19,270 nucleotides of DNA from an uncultured Alphaproteobacteria bacterium (GCA_944390185.1 CALXPA010000010.1:1-19270), one strand, 5' to 3'; positions 1-7,689 are shown, numbered from the stretch's first letter. The notes: generated by a model from the sequence alone, not told the origin. Made by a program: numbers and translations.

Positions 1-25
1 CAAGAATCTACCAGACACGGCGGAT

Positions 26-159
26 ATGGCGGCGACGGACGCCGGCGAAGTGCCGCCGGGACGCAGAGCTAAAAGTTGTACATATCGCGGGCATGGCGGC
101 GACGGACGACAGCGAAGTGCCGCCGGGACGCGGAACACGGTGTTGTACATATTGCGGGC
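26..159. repeat. 67-bp tandem repeat, two copies, leading into tRNA-Leu
   Basis: Two direct copies of a 67-bp unit lie at 26-92 and 93-159. Both begin ATGGCGGCGACGGACG, contain GCGAAGTGCCGCCGGGACGC, and end GTTGTACATAT(C/T)GCGGGC. The register continues into the tRNA: base 160 begins ATGGCG again, so GCGGGCATGGCG, the 5' end of the tRNA, also occurs as the junction at 87-98. Each unit carries GGCGGC and GCCGCC arms that could pair. The unit is not a coding sequence I recognise. It may be a duplicated tRNA leader or a degenerate 5' tRNA fragment. Confidence 0.75.
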
Positions 160-239
160 ATGGCGAAACGGTAGACGCACAGCACTAAGGATGCTGTGGA
201 TTAAAATCCGTGGGGGTTCGAATCCCCCTGCCCGCACCA
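154..239 (+). tRNA. tRNA-Leu (anticodon AAG)
   Basis: A complete class II tRNA. The acceptor stem GCGGGCA (154-160) pairs with TGCCCGC (229-235), followed by discriminator A and an encoded CCA. The D-arm reads TGGCGAAACGGTAGACGCA. The anticodon stem CAGCA/TGCTG encloses the loop CTAAGGA, giving U33 and anticodon AAG at 187-189 (Leu, CUU). There is a long variable arm with a GGAT/ATCC stem. The T-arm is GGGGG-TTCGAAT-CCCCC. A34 in a bacterial leucine tRNA is unusual. Inosine formation by a TadA-like enzyme would be needed for broad CUN reading. I found no clear promoter in the window. Confidence 0.95.
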
Positions 240-301
240 AAGATCAAAATGCACTATGCACTGCATCCATCCACACACCTATCGCACAGCGACACTTTTC
301 C

Positions 302-359
302 TTTGTCACCCCGCGGCCCGAGCGTTTTTATTTTGTCACCCCGCGGCTTGACCGCGGGG
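302..359. repeat. GTCACCCCGCGG palindromic intergenic repeat
   Basis: TTTTGTCACCCCGCGGC occurs twice with a 30-bp period. The second occurrence continues into a perfect inverted repeat, CCCCGCGG (339-346), CTTGA loop, CCGCGGGG (352-359). The first 44 bases (302-345) recur almost unchanged at 19132-19175, differing by one base in AG(C/T)G. This is the pattern of a dispersed short palindromic repeat family of alphaproteobacterial genomes. No T-run follows, so it is a poor intrinsic terminator. Nothing else was recognised between the tRNA and the next promoter. Confidence 0.75.
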
Positions 360-423
360 CCCAGGTCAATTAACTCGTCGCGCAGCGACACAACATTTGC
401 ACTTTGAACGCTAATAAAAACCC

Positions 424-453
424 TTGCCCCGTTTTTCAAAAATTTGCTAGACT
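424..453 (+). promoter_or_regulatory. putative sigma70-type promoter of the large exported protein
   Basis: TTGCCC (424-429) and TAGACT (448-453) are 18 bases apart, about 14 bases before the chosen ATG at 467. This is a plausible -35/-10 pair with a short leader. The match is partial. Confidence 0.45.
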
Positions 454-466
454 TAACACAAGTGGA

Positions 467-3400
467 ATGAAAGGGATAAAATTACTTTTAATCATATGCC
501 TGGGATTTATTGGTCCCCAGGTCGCCAGCGCCGATGATTCTGACGCGGCACGTGCCGCCACGCGCCGCAATGCCGCAGCCACGGTCACAACGAACCGCGG
601 CACATCTGGCACAGTGGCCAGTCGTGGCAACACCACATCTGGCATTTCACGCACACCTGGGGCGACAACATCCGGCCCTGCATCCACGTCATCATCGCGC
701 ACGACATCGGCACGCACTGGCACTGTAATCCGGGACATTGGCACGCGTTCTGGGACCACGGCGACGACATCGTCCACATCTGGGCGCACGACATCGAACG
801 TTTTACCACGCACTGCGACGACGTCCAGCACGGTCAGTGTTCCATCGGCCACATCATCGCGCACGACTGGTGGGGCGGTATCACGCACGGCGACCAGCAA
901 TGCATCGCGCACGGCACCGCGCACCCCGACACGTGGCGTTGCGACAACATCGCGTGCGGCGACATCGCGTGCGGCGACTGTTTCATGGCCCCAGGCGACT
1001 GGCGCAAATTCACGGCGCAGTGACACACCATCACGTGCATCGACATCGCGTGCGGCCCTGACCGCAGAAGAAATTATGAACCGCGACTACACCACATGCC
1101 GCAGTGTATTTTACGATTGCATGGATGAATTCTGTGCGAACAAGGACAGCCAGCTGAAACGTTGCGCATGTTCGGCGCGCGCGACTGAATTCGACGATGT
1201 CCAGGCCCAGTTATCTGCCGCCGAAGACAAGCTGTTGGATTTCAGCCAGCGCCTGTTAACCGTCAGCATGGACAAAGAAGATGCTGAGGCATTATACCAG
1301 GCCACCGAAGGGGAACTGGCGTTCAACCAAGAAGACACATCGGCATCAAAGAAATTATTGGACGAAATCGCGAACAAGTTGAACACGACATTTGACACCA
1401 GCAATTTTGACACGAACCTGTCGCCGATATCGCTGGGGCTGAATGTGGACGCGGCATTTGACAATCTGGATTCTTTATCTGGCGCATCGACAACGGCCAA
1501 ATCTGGCACGGCGCTGTACAGTGCGGCACTGCCGGTATGTCGCGAAATGGCGATGGAGGTTTGCACCGAAAGCGAACTGGCCATCGCCGAGAGTGGATAC
1601 CAAATGCTGATAGAGCAAGATTGTAACACCGTGGCCCGGGCATATGAAACGCAAAAGAATCAGACCCGCGAACAAATACTAGAGAGCAGCGCACTGCTGG
1701 ACATGTCGCGTCTGAACGATTACCAGACGCGCAATTCCGACGACATCCTGACGTGCAAGCGGAAAATGCTGGACATGTTAAGCAGCACATCCGTATGTGG
1801 TGAAAATCTGGAACAATGCCTGGACATCAGTGGCCGTTACATTGATCCATCCACGGGCGAGGCGATATTAACATCCAACCTGGTTAATTTAGGTCATTTG
1901 ATAACCCGCCCCACGGGCAACCAGTTGTGGACCGACGTTCCTGGGAATGAAAAGTTTGTATCATACCTGGATTCCAAAAAGATGTTCTTGGAATCTGCGA
2001 CCGAAAATTGCGAGGATATTGCCCCGGTCGTCTGGGACCAGTTTGTCGAAGATGCCCTGGCCCAGATTAAATTGGCCCAGGACAAAAAACTGGAAGAAGT
2101 ACGCCAATCATGCACGACCCTGACGACCCAGTGTCTGTCTGACGCGGCCGAATCGCTGGAAGATTTTGATGCCCGTGCGCTGTCTATTTTTGGTGTTGAC
2201 GCGGACAAGACGGTAAAACAAATGTGTGCCCAGATTCAGACGGCGTGCACGGCCCTGTTGGATGAAATTGACGCGGGCGACGACTGGTCCAGCGGCATGA
2301 CAGAAATCGCCACGGACAAGACATACGACACCATCATGAAAACCTGTCGCGAGGTTGGGCGCAACTGCATCATCCAATCGTGCAAGGCGATATCTGGAAA
2401 CTTTGGTCTGTGCACCGACATCCAGACGTCTGTTAACCGCAAGTCTATTATTAACCGTACGGCCTGTTGGAACGAGGTTGTCGATTGCGTCCGCGACGCG
2501 GGCGACGACGCGATTGCCCAGATTACAGAATTACTGGGCGAACGCGGCATTGTGACCGAAACCGAAGATGACAGTGTCAGCGGCCCGAATTATTACAGTT
2601 ACCTGTACGGCATCAGCACCCCGGTAATAACATCTGGCGGCGGCATCGCGTCCCAAGACGACGGCACCGCCACCCAGGCGACCGGCGATGACGTTGCCGA
2701 AGAATGCAAGACCGGCACTGGGGACAATTGCATATACGACATATGCTATGCGGAATGCAGTGAACCTAATTCTACATCGCCCGAATGTCTGACATGCCGC
2801 ATGGCCGAAAGTATATGGGGCAATTGCGAACTGGCGCCGAACACGATTCTGGATCCTGACGAACACAACCGCATCAAGATTCCAGAAACGGATCAAGAGG
2901 CCACATTAATGGCATGGTTCGCCAAGAACACGAACACGGCCGACGCCATCGACAGCTGTCGCGACACGTCCTGTGGCCCGGGATATATATTGATTGGTAA
3001 CCAATGCCGTAATACTGCAAATATTCTGGACGATGGATATTGCCCCAGCCAATACGACCGCATCACCGTCACAGCGGGCGACGACCCAATACAGAACTGT
3101 TGTGTAATATACGCTGATGACAAACATCAAACAATCAATGATACGGACACGGGGGGAATTTGGCCAGACAACGAAAACGTTGCCCCAACCACATGTTGCC
3201 TGGGCGCTGGGAGCATAGGAAACAACTTCAATAACATTATACAAAACGGCCCCCCATCGGGTCATTTCGCCCCTTTAACCTCTTCTAGCAGGGTTTGCGG
3301 CGATGATGGCAATGCCTATTGCAATACACAGGCAGTATGCATTCCAACGGCCAAGAACGTACGTTTCGTTCTTACTATGCCCAAGGGGAACAACGATAAA

Positions 3401-3835
3401 TTCCGTCGACATCTGGTGTGCGTATCAGACGGTACCGATACAAATAATATCCTTGTCAGCAATGACCAAGAACCCGTGACAAACTATCCCAGCGGCAAAA
3501 ACATAAAATGCAACGGCAGATACGTGTTCATAGAAACCGCTGATGATACCGATAGTGATTTCGTGGGATATTACACGCCATACTACCAAGACATAACAGG
3601 ATGTAAGCCGGAAACAGAAACCGTCATACAATATCCCAAGATTTACTATCGCACTGGCAATGGCCTGGATTCTTTCGAAGAGGTAATCCCAGAAATGGAG
3701 ACACCAGAATATAACTTTGGCCCCGAGAACACACGCTGGCCAGGCGGAACCCCACAGGCCTATTTAGTTGAATGGCCGAAGAAACAACCACAGTGCGAAT
3801 CCAAAGGCACCGGAACAACAGAAAACACGCCTTGA
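467..3835 (+). CDS. large exported protein, basic Thr/Ser-rich N-terminus and cysteine-rich body
   Basis: A 1122-residue protein I cannot assign to a named family. The ATG at 467 is preferred over an in-frame TTG at 404 because it starts a clean Sec signal peptide (MKGIKLLLIICLGFIGPQVASA, cleavage expected before DD). About 180 residues of low-complexity Thr/Ser/Ala/Arg sequence follow, nearly free of acidic residues, with small tandem units such as TSRAA. A helical, partly coiled-coil region comes next, opening with cysteine pairs (CRSVFYDCMDEFC, then CAC). The rest has scattered CxxxC-type cysteines, and the last 400 residues are richer in Cys, Asn, Asp and Gly. It is probably secreted or surface-exposed and disulfide-bonded. 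The TGA stop lies inside the -35 of the next promoter, with no terminator between. It could be an adhesin or an envelope structural protein; that is a guess. Confidence 0.85.
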   Translation: MKGIKLLLIICLGFIGPQVASADDSDAARAATRRNAAATVTTNRGTSGTVASRGNTTSGISRTPGATTSGPASTSSSRTTSARTGTVIRDIGTRSGTTATTSSTSGRTTSNVLPRTATTSSTVSVPSATSSRTTGGAVSRTATSNASRTAPRTPTRGVATTSRAATSRAATVSWPQATGANSRRSDTPSRASTSRAALTAEEIMNRDYTTCRSVFYDCMDEFCANKDSQLKRCACSARATEFDDVQAQLSAAEDKLLDFSQRLLTVSMDKEDAEALYQATEGELAFNQEDTSASKKLLDEIANKLNTTFDTSNFDTNLSPISLGLNVDAAFDNLDSLSGASTTAKSGTALYSAALPVCREMAMEVCTESELAIAESGYQMLIEQDCNTVARAYETQKNQTREQILESSALLDMSRLNDYQTRNSDDILTCKRKMLDMLSSTSVCGENLEQCLDISGRYIDPSTGEAILTSNLVNLGHLITRPTGNQLWTDVPGNEKFVSYLDSKKMFLESATENCEDIAPVVWDQFVEDALAQIKLAQDKKLEEVRQSCTTLTTQCLSDAAESLEDFDARALSIFGVDADKTVKQMCAQIQTACTALLDEIDAGDDWSSGMTEIATDKTYDTIMKTCREVGRNCIIQSCKAISGNFGLCTDIQTSVNRKSIINRTACWNEVVDCVRDAGDDAIAQITELLGERGIVTETEDDSVSGPNYYSYLYGISTPVITSGGGIASQDDGTATQATGDDVAEECKTGTGDNCIYDICYAECSEPNSTSPECLTCRMAESIWGNCELAPNTILDPDEHNRIKIPETDQEATLMAWFAKNTNTADAIDSCRDTSCGPGYILIGNQCRNTANILDDGYCPSQYDRITVTAGDDPIQNCCVIYADDKHQTINDTDTGGIWPDNENVAPTTCCLGAGSIGNNFNNIIQNGPPSGHFAPLTSSSRVCGDDGNAYCNTQAVCIPTAKNVRFVLTMPKGNNDKFRRHLVCVSDGTDTNNILVSNDQEPVTNYPSGKNIKCNGRYVFIETADDTDSDFVGYYTPYYQDITGCKPETETVIQYPKIYYRTGNGLDSFEEVIPEMETPEYNFGPENTRWPGGTPQAYLVEWPKKQPQCESKGTGTTENTP

Positions 3836-3859
3836 CAAATGATAATTTTGTCGTACAAT
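3832..3859 (+). promoter_or_regulatory. promoter with GACAAA/TTTGTC inverted repeat, lipoprotein operon 1
   Basis: TTGACA (3832-3837) and TACAAT (3854-3859) are 16 bases apart. GACAAA (3834-3839) and TTTGTC (3847-3852) form an inverted repeat across the -35 and spacer, where a repressor would block RNA polymerase. The same arrangement recurs at 6204 and 11906. Downstream, TACAGGCAA and the ribosome-binding context AACCAAAGGGG are shared with the other copies. Confidence 0.65.
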
Positions 3860-3896
3860 ATGCGTATACAGGCAACAATAACCAAAGGGGTACCCC

Positions 3897-4409
3897 ATGA
3901 AACTGAAACAGACACTGCCATATAAACTGAAACGCGTTGTACCGATTCTGGGACTGGCGGGCGCATCATTGTTCACCGCATGTGAAAAGCCCGTAGAACC
4001 CGACCCGCGCCATGACACCGTTCACACATGGAACCACAGTGAATATGATCGAATCGTTCGTGCATTTACGTACAAGGATTCAGCGTTTTCCACCCTGCCC
4101 CAGCGGGTACGTGCATCAGCCGATTCGGCACTGGTACGCAATGTTATTTTGGAATTTGCCGATACGGCGTTATTACCAACAGCGACATATTCTAATTTTG
4201 CGTCAAATATACGCCATGTCATTGTGGATTCGATTTTGGCCCCAATTGCCCCGGAAAATCGCGCCAAGGTTCGCGGTCGCGGGGAAATAGATGCATTGGT
4301 ACTGAAACTGGACCAAAACGACCCAGACAGCATATGGTTAACCGATTTTGGATACACATTAACCAATGTACGCTATCGAAGTGATTTCAGAAAATCGAAT
4401 CAACGATAA
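3897..4409 (+). CDS. small lipoprotein, leader-family paralogue 1 (long type)
   Basis: 170 residues. The lipoprotein signal MKLKQTLPYKLKR...LFTAC puts the lipidated cysteine at residue 29, with Glu at +2. The mature part shares a family core with the other copies: HDTVxxW soon after the cysteine, then ASADSALVRNVIL, PENRAKVRG, and DSIWLTDFGY near the C-terminus. With the copy at 11973 it forms a longer subtype carrying an extra DSAxSTLPQRVR segment. The ribosome-binding site AAAGGGG is 6 bases before the ATG. It is the first gene of a likely two-gene operon, with 18 bases to the next copy. The family is unknown to me; location in the outer or inner membrane facing the periplasm is inferred from the lipobox. 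Confidence 0.88.
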   Translation: MKLKQTLPYKLKRVVPILGLAGASLFTACEKPVEPDPRHDTVHTWNHSEYDRIVRAFTYKDSAFSTLPQRVRASADSALVRNVILEFADTALLPTATYSNFASNIRHVIVDSILAPIAPENRAKVRGRGEIDALVLKLDQNDPDSIWLTDFGYTLTNVRYRSDFRKSNQR

Positions 4410-4427
4410 AAACCAAAGGGGTACACC

Positions 4428-4859
4428 ATGAAACTGAAACAGACATTGCCATATAAACTGAAACGCGCGGTACCAATTTTGGGCCTGGCGGGCGCATCAT
4501 TGTTCACCGCATGCGAAGAACCATATCTGCAACACGATACAGTGTATAATTGGAACATCGACAACATGTTAACCGCACTGTCATCCTCACAAATTCGCGC
4601 ATCTGCCGATTCAGCCACGGTTCGGTATGTAATATTAAATTATAATGCAAAGCCTGGATTGGGCGGATATTTATCATGCCTGGGAACACGATTAATGATA
4701 CAAGAACACATAGACAGCGTTTCCCCCGCGAATCAACACAAAGTTCGCGGCAGTGGAACACTGGGGTGCTCTGGCGTAGAACCCGCGGACAGTCTGTGGC
4801 TATCCAACTTAGGGTTCACGGTTTTAAACAAAGAACAAACCGATGCCCTGTGGCGTTAA
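4428..4859 (+). CDS. small lipoprotein, leader-family paralogue 2 (short type)
   Basis: 143 residues with the same leader and lipidated Cys29 as the upstream gene, followed by EEPYLQHDTVYNW. The shared core is present: RASADSATVRYVIL, NQHKVRGSG, and DSLWLSNLGF. It lacks the STLPQ segment of the long type and has two additional cysteines in the mature part (in YLSCLG and LGCSG), which most paralogues lack. At DNA level its leader is nearly identical to that of the copy at 11973, not to its immediate neighbour, suggesting gene conversion. It probably depends on the promoter at 3832, with its own AAAGGGG ribosome-binding site. A terminator begins at its stop codon. Confidence 0.88.
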   Translation: MKLKQTLPYKLKRAVPILGLAGASLFTACEEPYLQHDTVYNWNIDNMLTALSSSQIRASADSATVRYVILNYNAKPGLGGYLSCLGTRLMIQEHIDSVSPANQHKVRGSGTLGCSGVEPADSLWLSNLGFTVLNKEQTDALWR

Positions 4860-4890
4860 AAACATCTGGCATTTGCCAGATGTTTTTATT
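4858..4890 (+). terminator. intrinsic terminator after lipoprotein operon 1
   Basis: AAAAACATCTGGC (4858-4870) pairs with GCCAGATGTTTTT (4875-4887) around a four-base loop, 13 base pairs ending in a T-run. It overlaps the stop codon of the lipoprotein gene and ends only about a dozen bases before the next ATG. Confidence 0.88.
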
Positions 4891-4901
4891 AAGATGTCAA
4901 C

Positions 4902-6185
4902 ATGATGCAAAGAAATCTGTTCTTTCTGTTCATTGTATGTGCCCTTGTACCACATACAGCATCCAGCAACTATAATCAGTGCGGTGTGGGTTCAAATTGT
5001 CAGCCGGGATTCTATACCTCTACCCCCGGCAATTGCGCACAATGTGGATCTGCGGATATGTCCGTTACACTGGATGGCGCCGGCGTACTCCTTAGCGAGA
5101 GCGAATATGGGCGGACCGGAAACAAGTACTGCTGTTATGCACTATGCCCGCCAAAAAAAATTACTGAAGAAGGCTATGGTTCAGGCAATGGTTATAACTT
5201 TTTTGGATGCAGATTGCCCAGTAATAATAATGAGTTTGATAATTTTGGGCGTATATATTATGGTGACGACTGGACATCCGTATGCAAATACGGCACTGGA
5301 AGTGATGCTATGCTTTATTGTCTGGGCGAAGACAGCGCGGAAAACTTCAACTACGATGGCGACCACATTAGTTGTAAACAAATGTTACAACAGGCCGATT
5401 ATGACGGCTTTGACAACGCATGTCACGGCGCCCGCTCAGAACGGGTTAACGGCGTATGGACATGCGTATTAAATAGGCAAGAATTCGAAAACATGGACAA
5501 AACACTGGGCTTTACGGTACACGATCCAGAGACAGACACAGAAAAAAAATGTATCACAACATGTCCAGACGACACACACGCAGAAAATTCGGGGACAGAA
5601 CTGTGTGGCGTAACCTGCAAAATATGCATTCCGAACGAGCTGAACTGCACCGGCGGCGACGATAACTATAAGGACATCTATATCCCCGATGACAAATGCC
5701 CAAATAGCACCATCAGTGGCAAAATAACATGGTCCGATGGCGCATATGATTATTCCCAGTGCACATGCAGCTCAGAAGGTACAGCCAACTTTGACGACAC
5801 AGGCAACGCAGGCAGGGGCACCTTTATATGCACGGGATATGACCATAGCAATGGCACGTGGGACACATGTAACATTAATTATGAATCATGTCCCAAAGGA
5901 CGTTGCAGTTTAGCAAAAGATGTCACACTAGAAAACGTTAGTATAGCTGATGCCTGTCCCGATGCACCCACAGGGTATTATCATAGCGACGAAAATTCTT
6001 GGTCATGCTCACCATGCCCATTGGGTTCAACAACCCATGGCCCCCGCAGAACCAGCATAAACCAATGTGTGATGGTGGGCCCCGGAACAGGTGTGTCAGC
6101 TGTCCCACAGTTCTGTGACAACATTGGGTGCTTTATATTGCCTGAACGTACCGATATATACTACGCCGGTGAGGAGGCCTTATAA
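4902..6185 (+). CDS. secreted cysteine-rich protein 1
   Basis: 427 residues with a Sec signal peptide (MMQRNLFFLFIVCALVPHTASS) and about 30 cysteines in the mature part, so probably disulfide-bonded outside the cytoplasm. The C-terminal module is nearly the same as in the protein at 10589: a CTCSS turn, DAPTGYYH, CSPCPLGSTT, RTSINQC, then FCDNIGCF and a final IYYAG. The CxxCPxGxxT stretch resembles GCC2/GCC3-like (ephrin-receptor-like) cysteine repeats, a loose likeness only. ATG 4902 or 4905 could be the start; no good ribosome-binding site is visible. A terminator lies just upstream, leaving no space for its own promoter. Compared with its paralogue, a CAA-to-TAA change ends it five residues earlier. 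Function unknown. Confidence 0.82.
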   Translation: MMQRNLFFLFIVCALVPHTASSNYNQCGVGSNCQPGFYTSTPGNCAQCGSADMSVTLDGAGVLLSESEYGRTGNKYCCYALCPPKKITEEGYGSGNGYNFFGCRLPSNNNEFDNFGRIYYGDDWTSVCKYGTGSDAMLYCLGEDSAENFNYDGDHISCKQMLQQADYDGFDNACHGARSERVNGVWTCVLNRQEFENMDKTLGFTVHDPETDTEKKCITTCPDDTHAENSGTELCGVTCKICIPNELNCTGGDDNYKDIYIPDDKCPNSTISGKITWSDGAYDYSQCTCSSEGTANFDDTGNAGRGTFICTGYDHSNGTWDTCNINYESCPKGRCSLAKDVTLENVSIADACPDAPTGYYHSDENSWSCSPCPLGSTTHGPRRTSINQCVMVGPGTGVSAVPQFCDNIGCFILPERTDIYYAGEEAL

Positions 6186-6336
6186 AATAGCACACAATAG
6201 CAATTGACAAAATGTATTTTTTGTCGCACGCTAGATACATACAGGCAATACTAACCAAGAGGCTTGACCCATGAAACTGAAACAGACATTGCCATATAAA
6301 CTGAAACGCGTTGTACCGATTCTGGGACTGGCGGGC
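6012..6336 (+). repeat. 325-bp direct repeat, copy A
   Basis: This stretch aligns without gaps to 11714-12038 at a constant offset of 5702. It covers the 3' end of a cysteine-rich gene, the intergenic promoter with its inverted repeat, and the first 22 codons of a lipoprotein leader. The intergenic part is almost identical (6186-6270 against 11888-11972). The two copies flank pth, the outer-membrane protein gene and polA in the same orientation. Confidence 0.85.
6204..6232 (+). promoter_or_regulatory. promoter-like block with GACAAAA/TTTTGTC inverted repeat
   Basis: TTGACA (6204-6209) with a weak -10 around CACGCTA. GACAAAA (6206-6212) and TTTTGTC (6219-6225) are a perfect 7-bp inverted repeat with a six-base spacer. 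It now drives only the broken gene at 6271. Confidence 0.55.
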
Positions 6337-6550
6337 CTCTGGCTCATTTACCTGTCAGGGATACAACGAATCTGAAGGCTGGGAAGATTGTACTATCAAC
6401 TTTTCCAAATGCGCTAGAGGAACATGTCGTTCCACGACCGCGGGCCCAAACGAAAACGGCTCAACCCAAGATGCCACACAACTCTGTGATAATATCGGGT
6501 GTTTTTACCTGCCAGATAATACACATATTTTTTACAGGGGCAAAAAATAA
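6271..6550 (+). pseudogene. broken fusion: lipoprotein leader joined to cysteine-rich C-terminus
   Basis: The ATG at 6271 opens the standard leader, MKLKQTLPYKLKR through LGLAG, but at 6337 homology stops before the lipobox. In that frame translation ends at 6375 after 34 residues (tail LWLIYLSGIQRI). In the next frame, from about 6340 to 6550, the sequence encodes a cysteine-rich C-terminus: GSFTCQGYNESEGW, CTINFSKCARGTC, then LCDNIGCFYLP, matching the end of the gene at 4902. A deletion or recombination has therefore joined the start of one family to the end of the other, out of frame. It keeps promoter and ribosome-binding site (AAGAGG), so a short hydrophobic peptide could still be made. 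Confidence 0.8.
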
Positions 6551-6560
6551 TCCTGCGTCA

Positions 6561-7085
6561 TTATGGTATTAATTGAATCTGGGATATTGCGGTGGTGATT
6601 GCGGTCATTTCGGCGTCTGTAAATCGCCCCAGTACCCAATCGGCCGGATCAATCCGCAAATCAAAGTCACGCGGGTGACCAATCCCGATTCGAATACGAC
6701 GATATTCACGCCCAACCGCCGAATCTATGGATCGAATCCCGTTGTGCCCGGCACTGGACCCGCCAACCTTTTCACGAACCGTGCCCGTGCGCAAATCCAT
6801 GTCGTCATGTAGCACAATTAAATTATCAATCGGTATCTGGTACCATCGCATTATTGCACCAACCGCAATGCCACTGTTGTTCATATACGTCTGGGGTAAT
6901 GCGAATATTACGCGACGCCCGTCAATGTTCGTACTGTGCGTCAGTGCGTCAAATTCCCGCCGCCACGCCGCATCGGCGGGTACAAAATGCCGCACCGCCA
7001 TAAATCCAACATTGTGACGCGTGCGTTCATATCGTTCGCCTGGGTTGCCCAGACCAACAACCAGTATCGGTTTATTTTCTTGCAT
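6561..7085 (-). CDS. pth: peptidyl-tRNA hydrolase
   Basis: 174 residues. It cleaves peptidyl-tRNA released from stalled ribosomes, recycling tRNA in the cytoplasm. Family signatures are present in order: GLGNPG (residues 11-16), the catalytic His24 in TRHNVGF, YMNNSG (67-72), LHDDMD (92-97) containing the catalytic aspartate region, and GHNGIRS (113-119). The C-terminus, ISQIQLIP, is shorter than usual for the family (about 190 residues), and its stop lies only 10 bases from the broken fusion gene on the other strand, so the end may have been altered by the rearrangement. Divergent from the outer-membrane protein gene, with 45 bases between the starts; the ribosome-binding site is weak (AGAGAAAG). 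Confidence 0.95.
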   Translation of the reverse strand: MQENKPILVVGLGNPGERYERTRHNVGFMAVRHFVPADAAWRREFDALTHSTNIDGRRVIFALPQTYMNNSGIAVGAIMRWYQIPIDNLIVLHDDMDLRTGTVREKVGGSSAGHNGIRSIDSAVGREYRRIRIGIGHPRDFDLRIDPADWVLGRFTDAEMTAITTAISQIQLIP

Positions 7086-7130
7086 AACTTTCTCTTTTTT
7101 CTATTATAATATCATACAAAGGGGAAAAAT
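7086..7130. promoter_or_regulatory. divergent pth / outer-membrane protein intergenic region
   Basis: An AT-rich 45-bp spacer with the palindrome TATTATAATA (7102-7111), which supplies a TATAAT -10 on both strands. No good -35 is seen on either strand. AAAGGGG (7118-7124) is the ribosome-binding site of the plus-strand gene. Confidence 0.45.
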
Positions 7131-7667
7131 ATGAATTTAAAAATTTCTGGGGCATTAATCGCCGCAACCGCGGCATTCTGGGGTACTGGTGCAAATGCGG
7201 CACTGTTGCTGGATCCATACTTTGGCGCAACGATCGGTGTTGGCGCCGCAACGGTGTTTTCGCATGACGCGCATCGTAATAATTCTACCCAGTCTTTTGG
7301 CGGTGTCATTGGGTTCGATATCCCGATGTTCCGACTGGAACTGGAATACGATTACATGTCACCACGTGATACACGTCTGCACATGGGAATGATTAACGCG
7401 TATGCAAAGCTGCCCACCACCACGCTCCAGCCATATATCGGCGGCGGTATCGGAACGGCATTTCATGGGAACTTGGCCGGCACCGATATTGCCCCTGCCA
7501 CTGCATACCAGGCAATGTTGGGCCTGACGTTCAACATCCCGGTGATTCCATTCAAAATCGATGTCGAAGGCCGCGTCATATATCTGCCTGATATATACGA
7601 CATGGATCATGACCAGCCAGATATACTGCAATACGATGCACGTGTAAAGCTGCGCTATATTTTCTGA
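7131..7667 (+). CDS. small outer-membrane beta-barrel protein
   Basis: 178 residues: signal peptide MNLKISGALIAATAAFWGTGANA, then about 155 residues of alternating amphipathic strands (FGGVIGFDI, FRLELEYDYM, LQPYIGGGIGTAF, FKIDVEGRVIYL), ending in an aromatic strand VKLRYIF with terminal Phe, the usual BAM-recognition end. The size and pattern fit an eight-stranded OmpA/opacity-type barrel. Residues NAYAKLPTTTLQPYIGGGIG resemble the conserved sixth-strand region of surface-antigen proteins in Rickettsiales and relatives. polA starts 22 bases downstream and may be cotranscribed. Exact role unknown. Confidence 0.82.
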   Translation: MNLKISGALIAATAAFWGTGANAALLLDPYFGATIGVGAATVFSHDAHRNNSTQSFGGVIGFDIPMFRLELEYDYMSPRDTRLHMGMINAYAKLPTTTLQPYIGGGIGTAFHGNLAGTDIAPATAYQAMLGLTFNIPVIPFKIDVEGRVIYLPDIYDMDHDQPDILQYDARVKLRYIF

Positions 7668-7689
7668 CACGATCAAATGGGGCAACACG

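Noticed and set aside
26..159. CRISPR array
   Set aside because: Only two directly adjacent 67-bp units with no unique spacers, and no cas genes.
26..373. Open frame across the tandem repeat and tRNA
   Set aside because: It overlaps a complete tRNA gene and the intergenic repeats and has no ribosome-binding site.
404..466. TTG start of the large exported protein
   Set aside because: It adds 21 residues before a clean signal peptide and overlaps the likely promoter.
436..1026. 196-residue frame antisense to the large exported protein
   Set aside because: It is the Val/Asp/Arg-rich mirror of the low-complexity coding strand. The plus-strand gene has a signal peptide and continues far beyond it.
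3886..3895. GGGGTACCCC palindrome at the ribosome-binding site of the lipoprotein at 3897
   Set aside because: It is not kept in any of the other leader copies (GGGGTACACC, GGGATACCCC, GAGGCTTGACCC), so it is probably chance.
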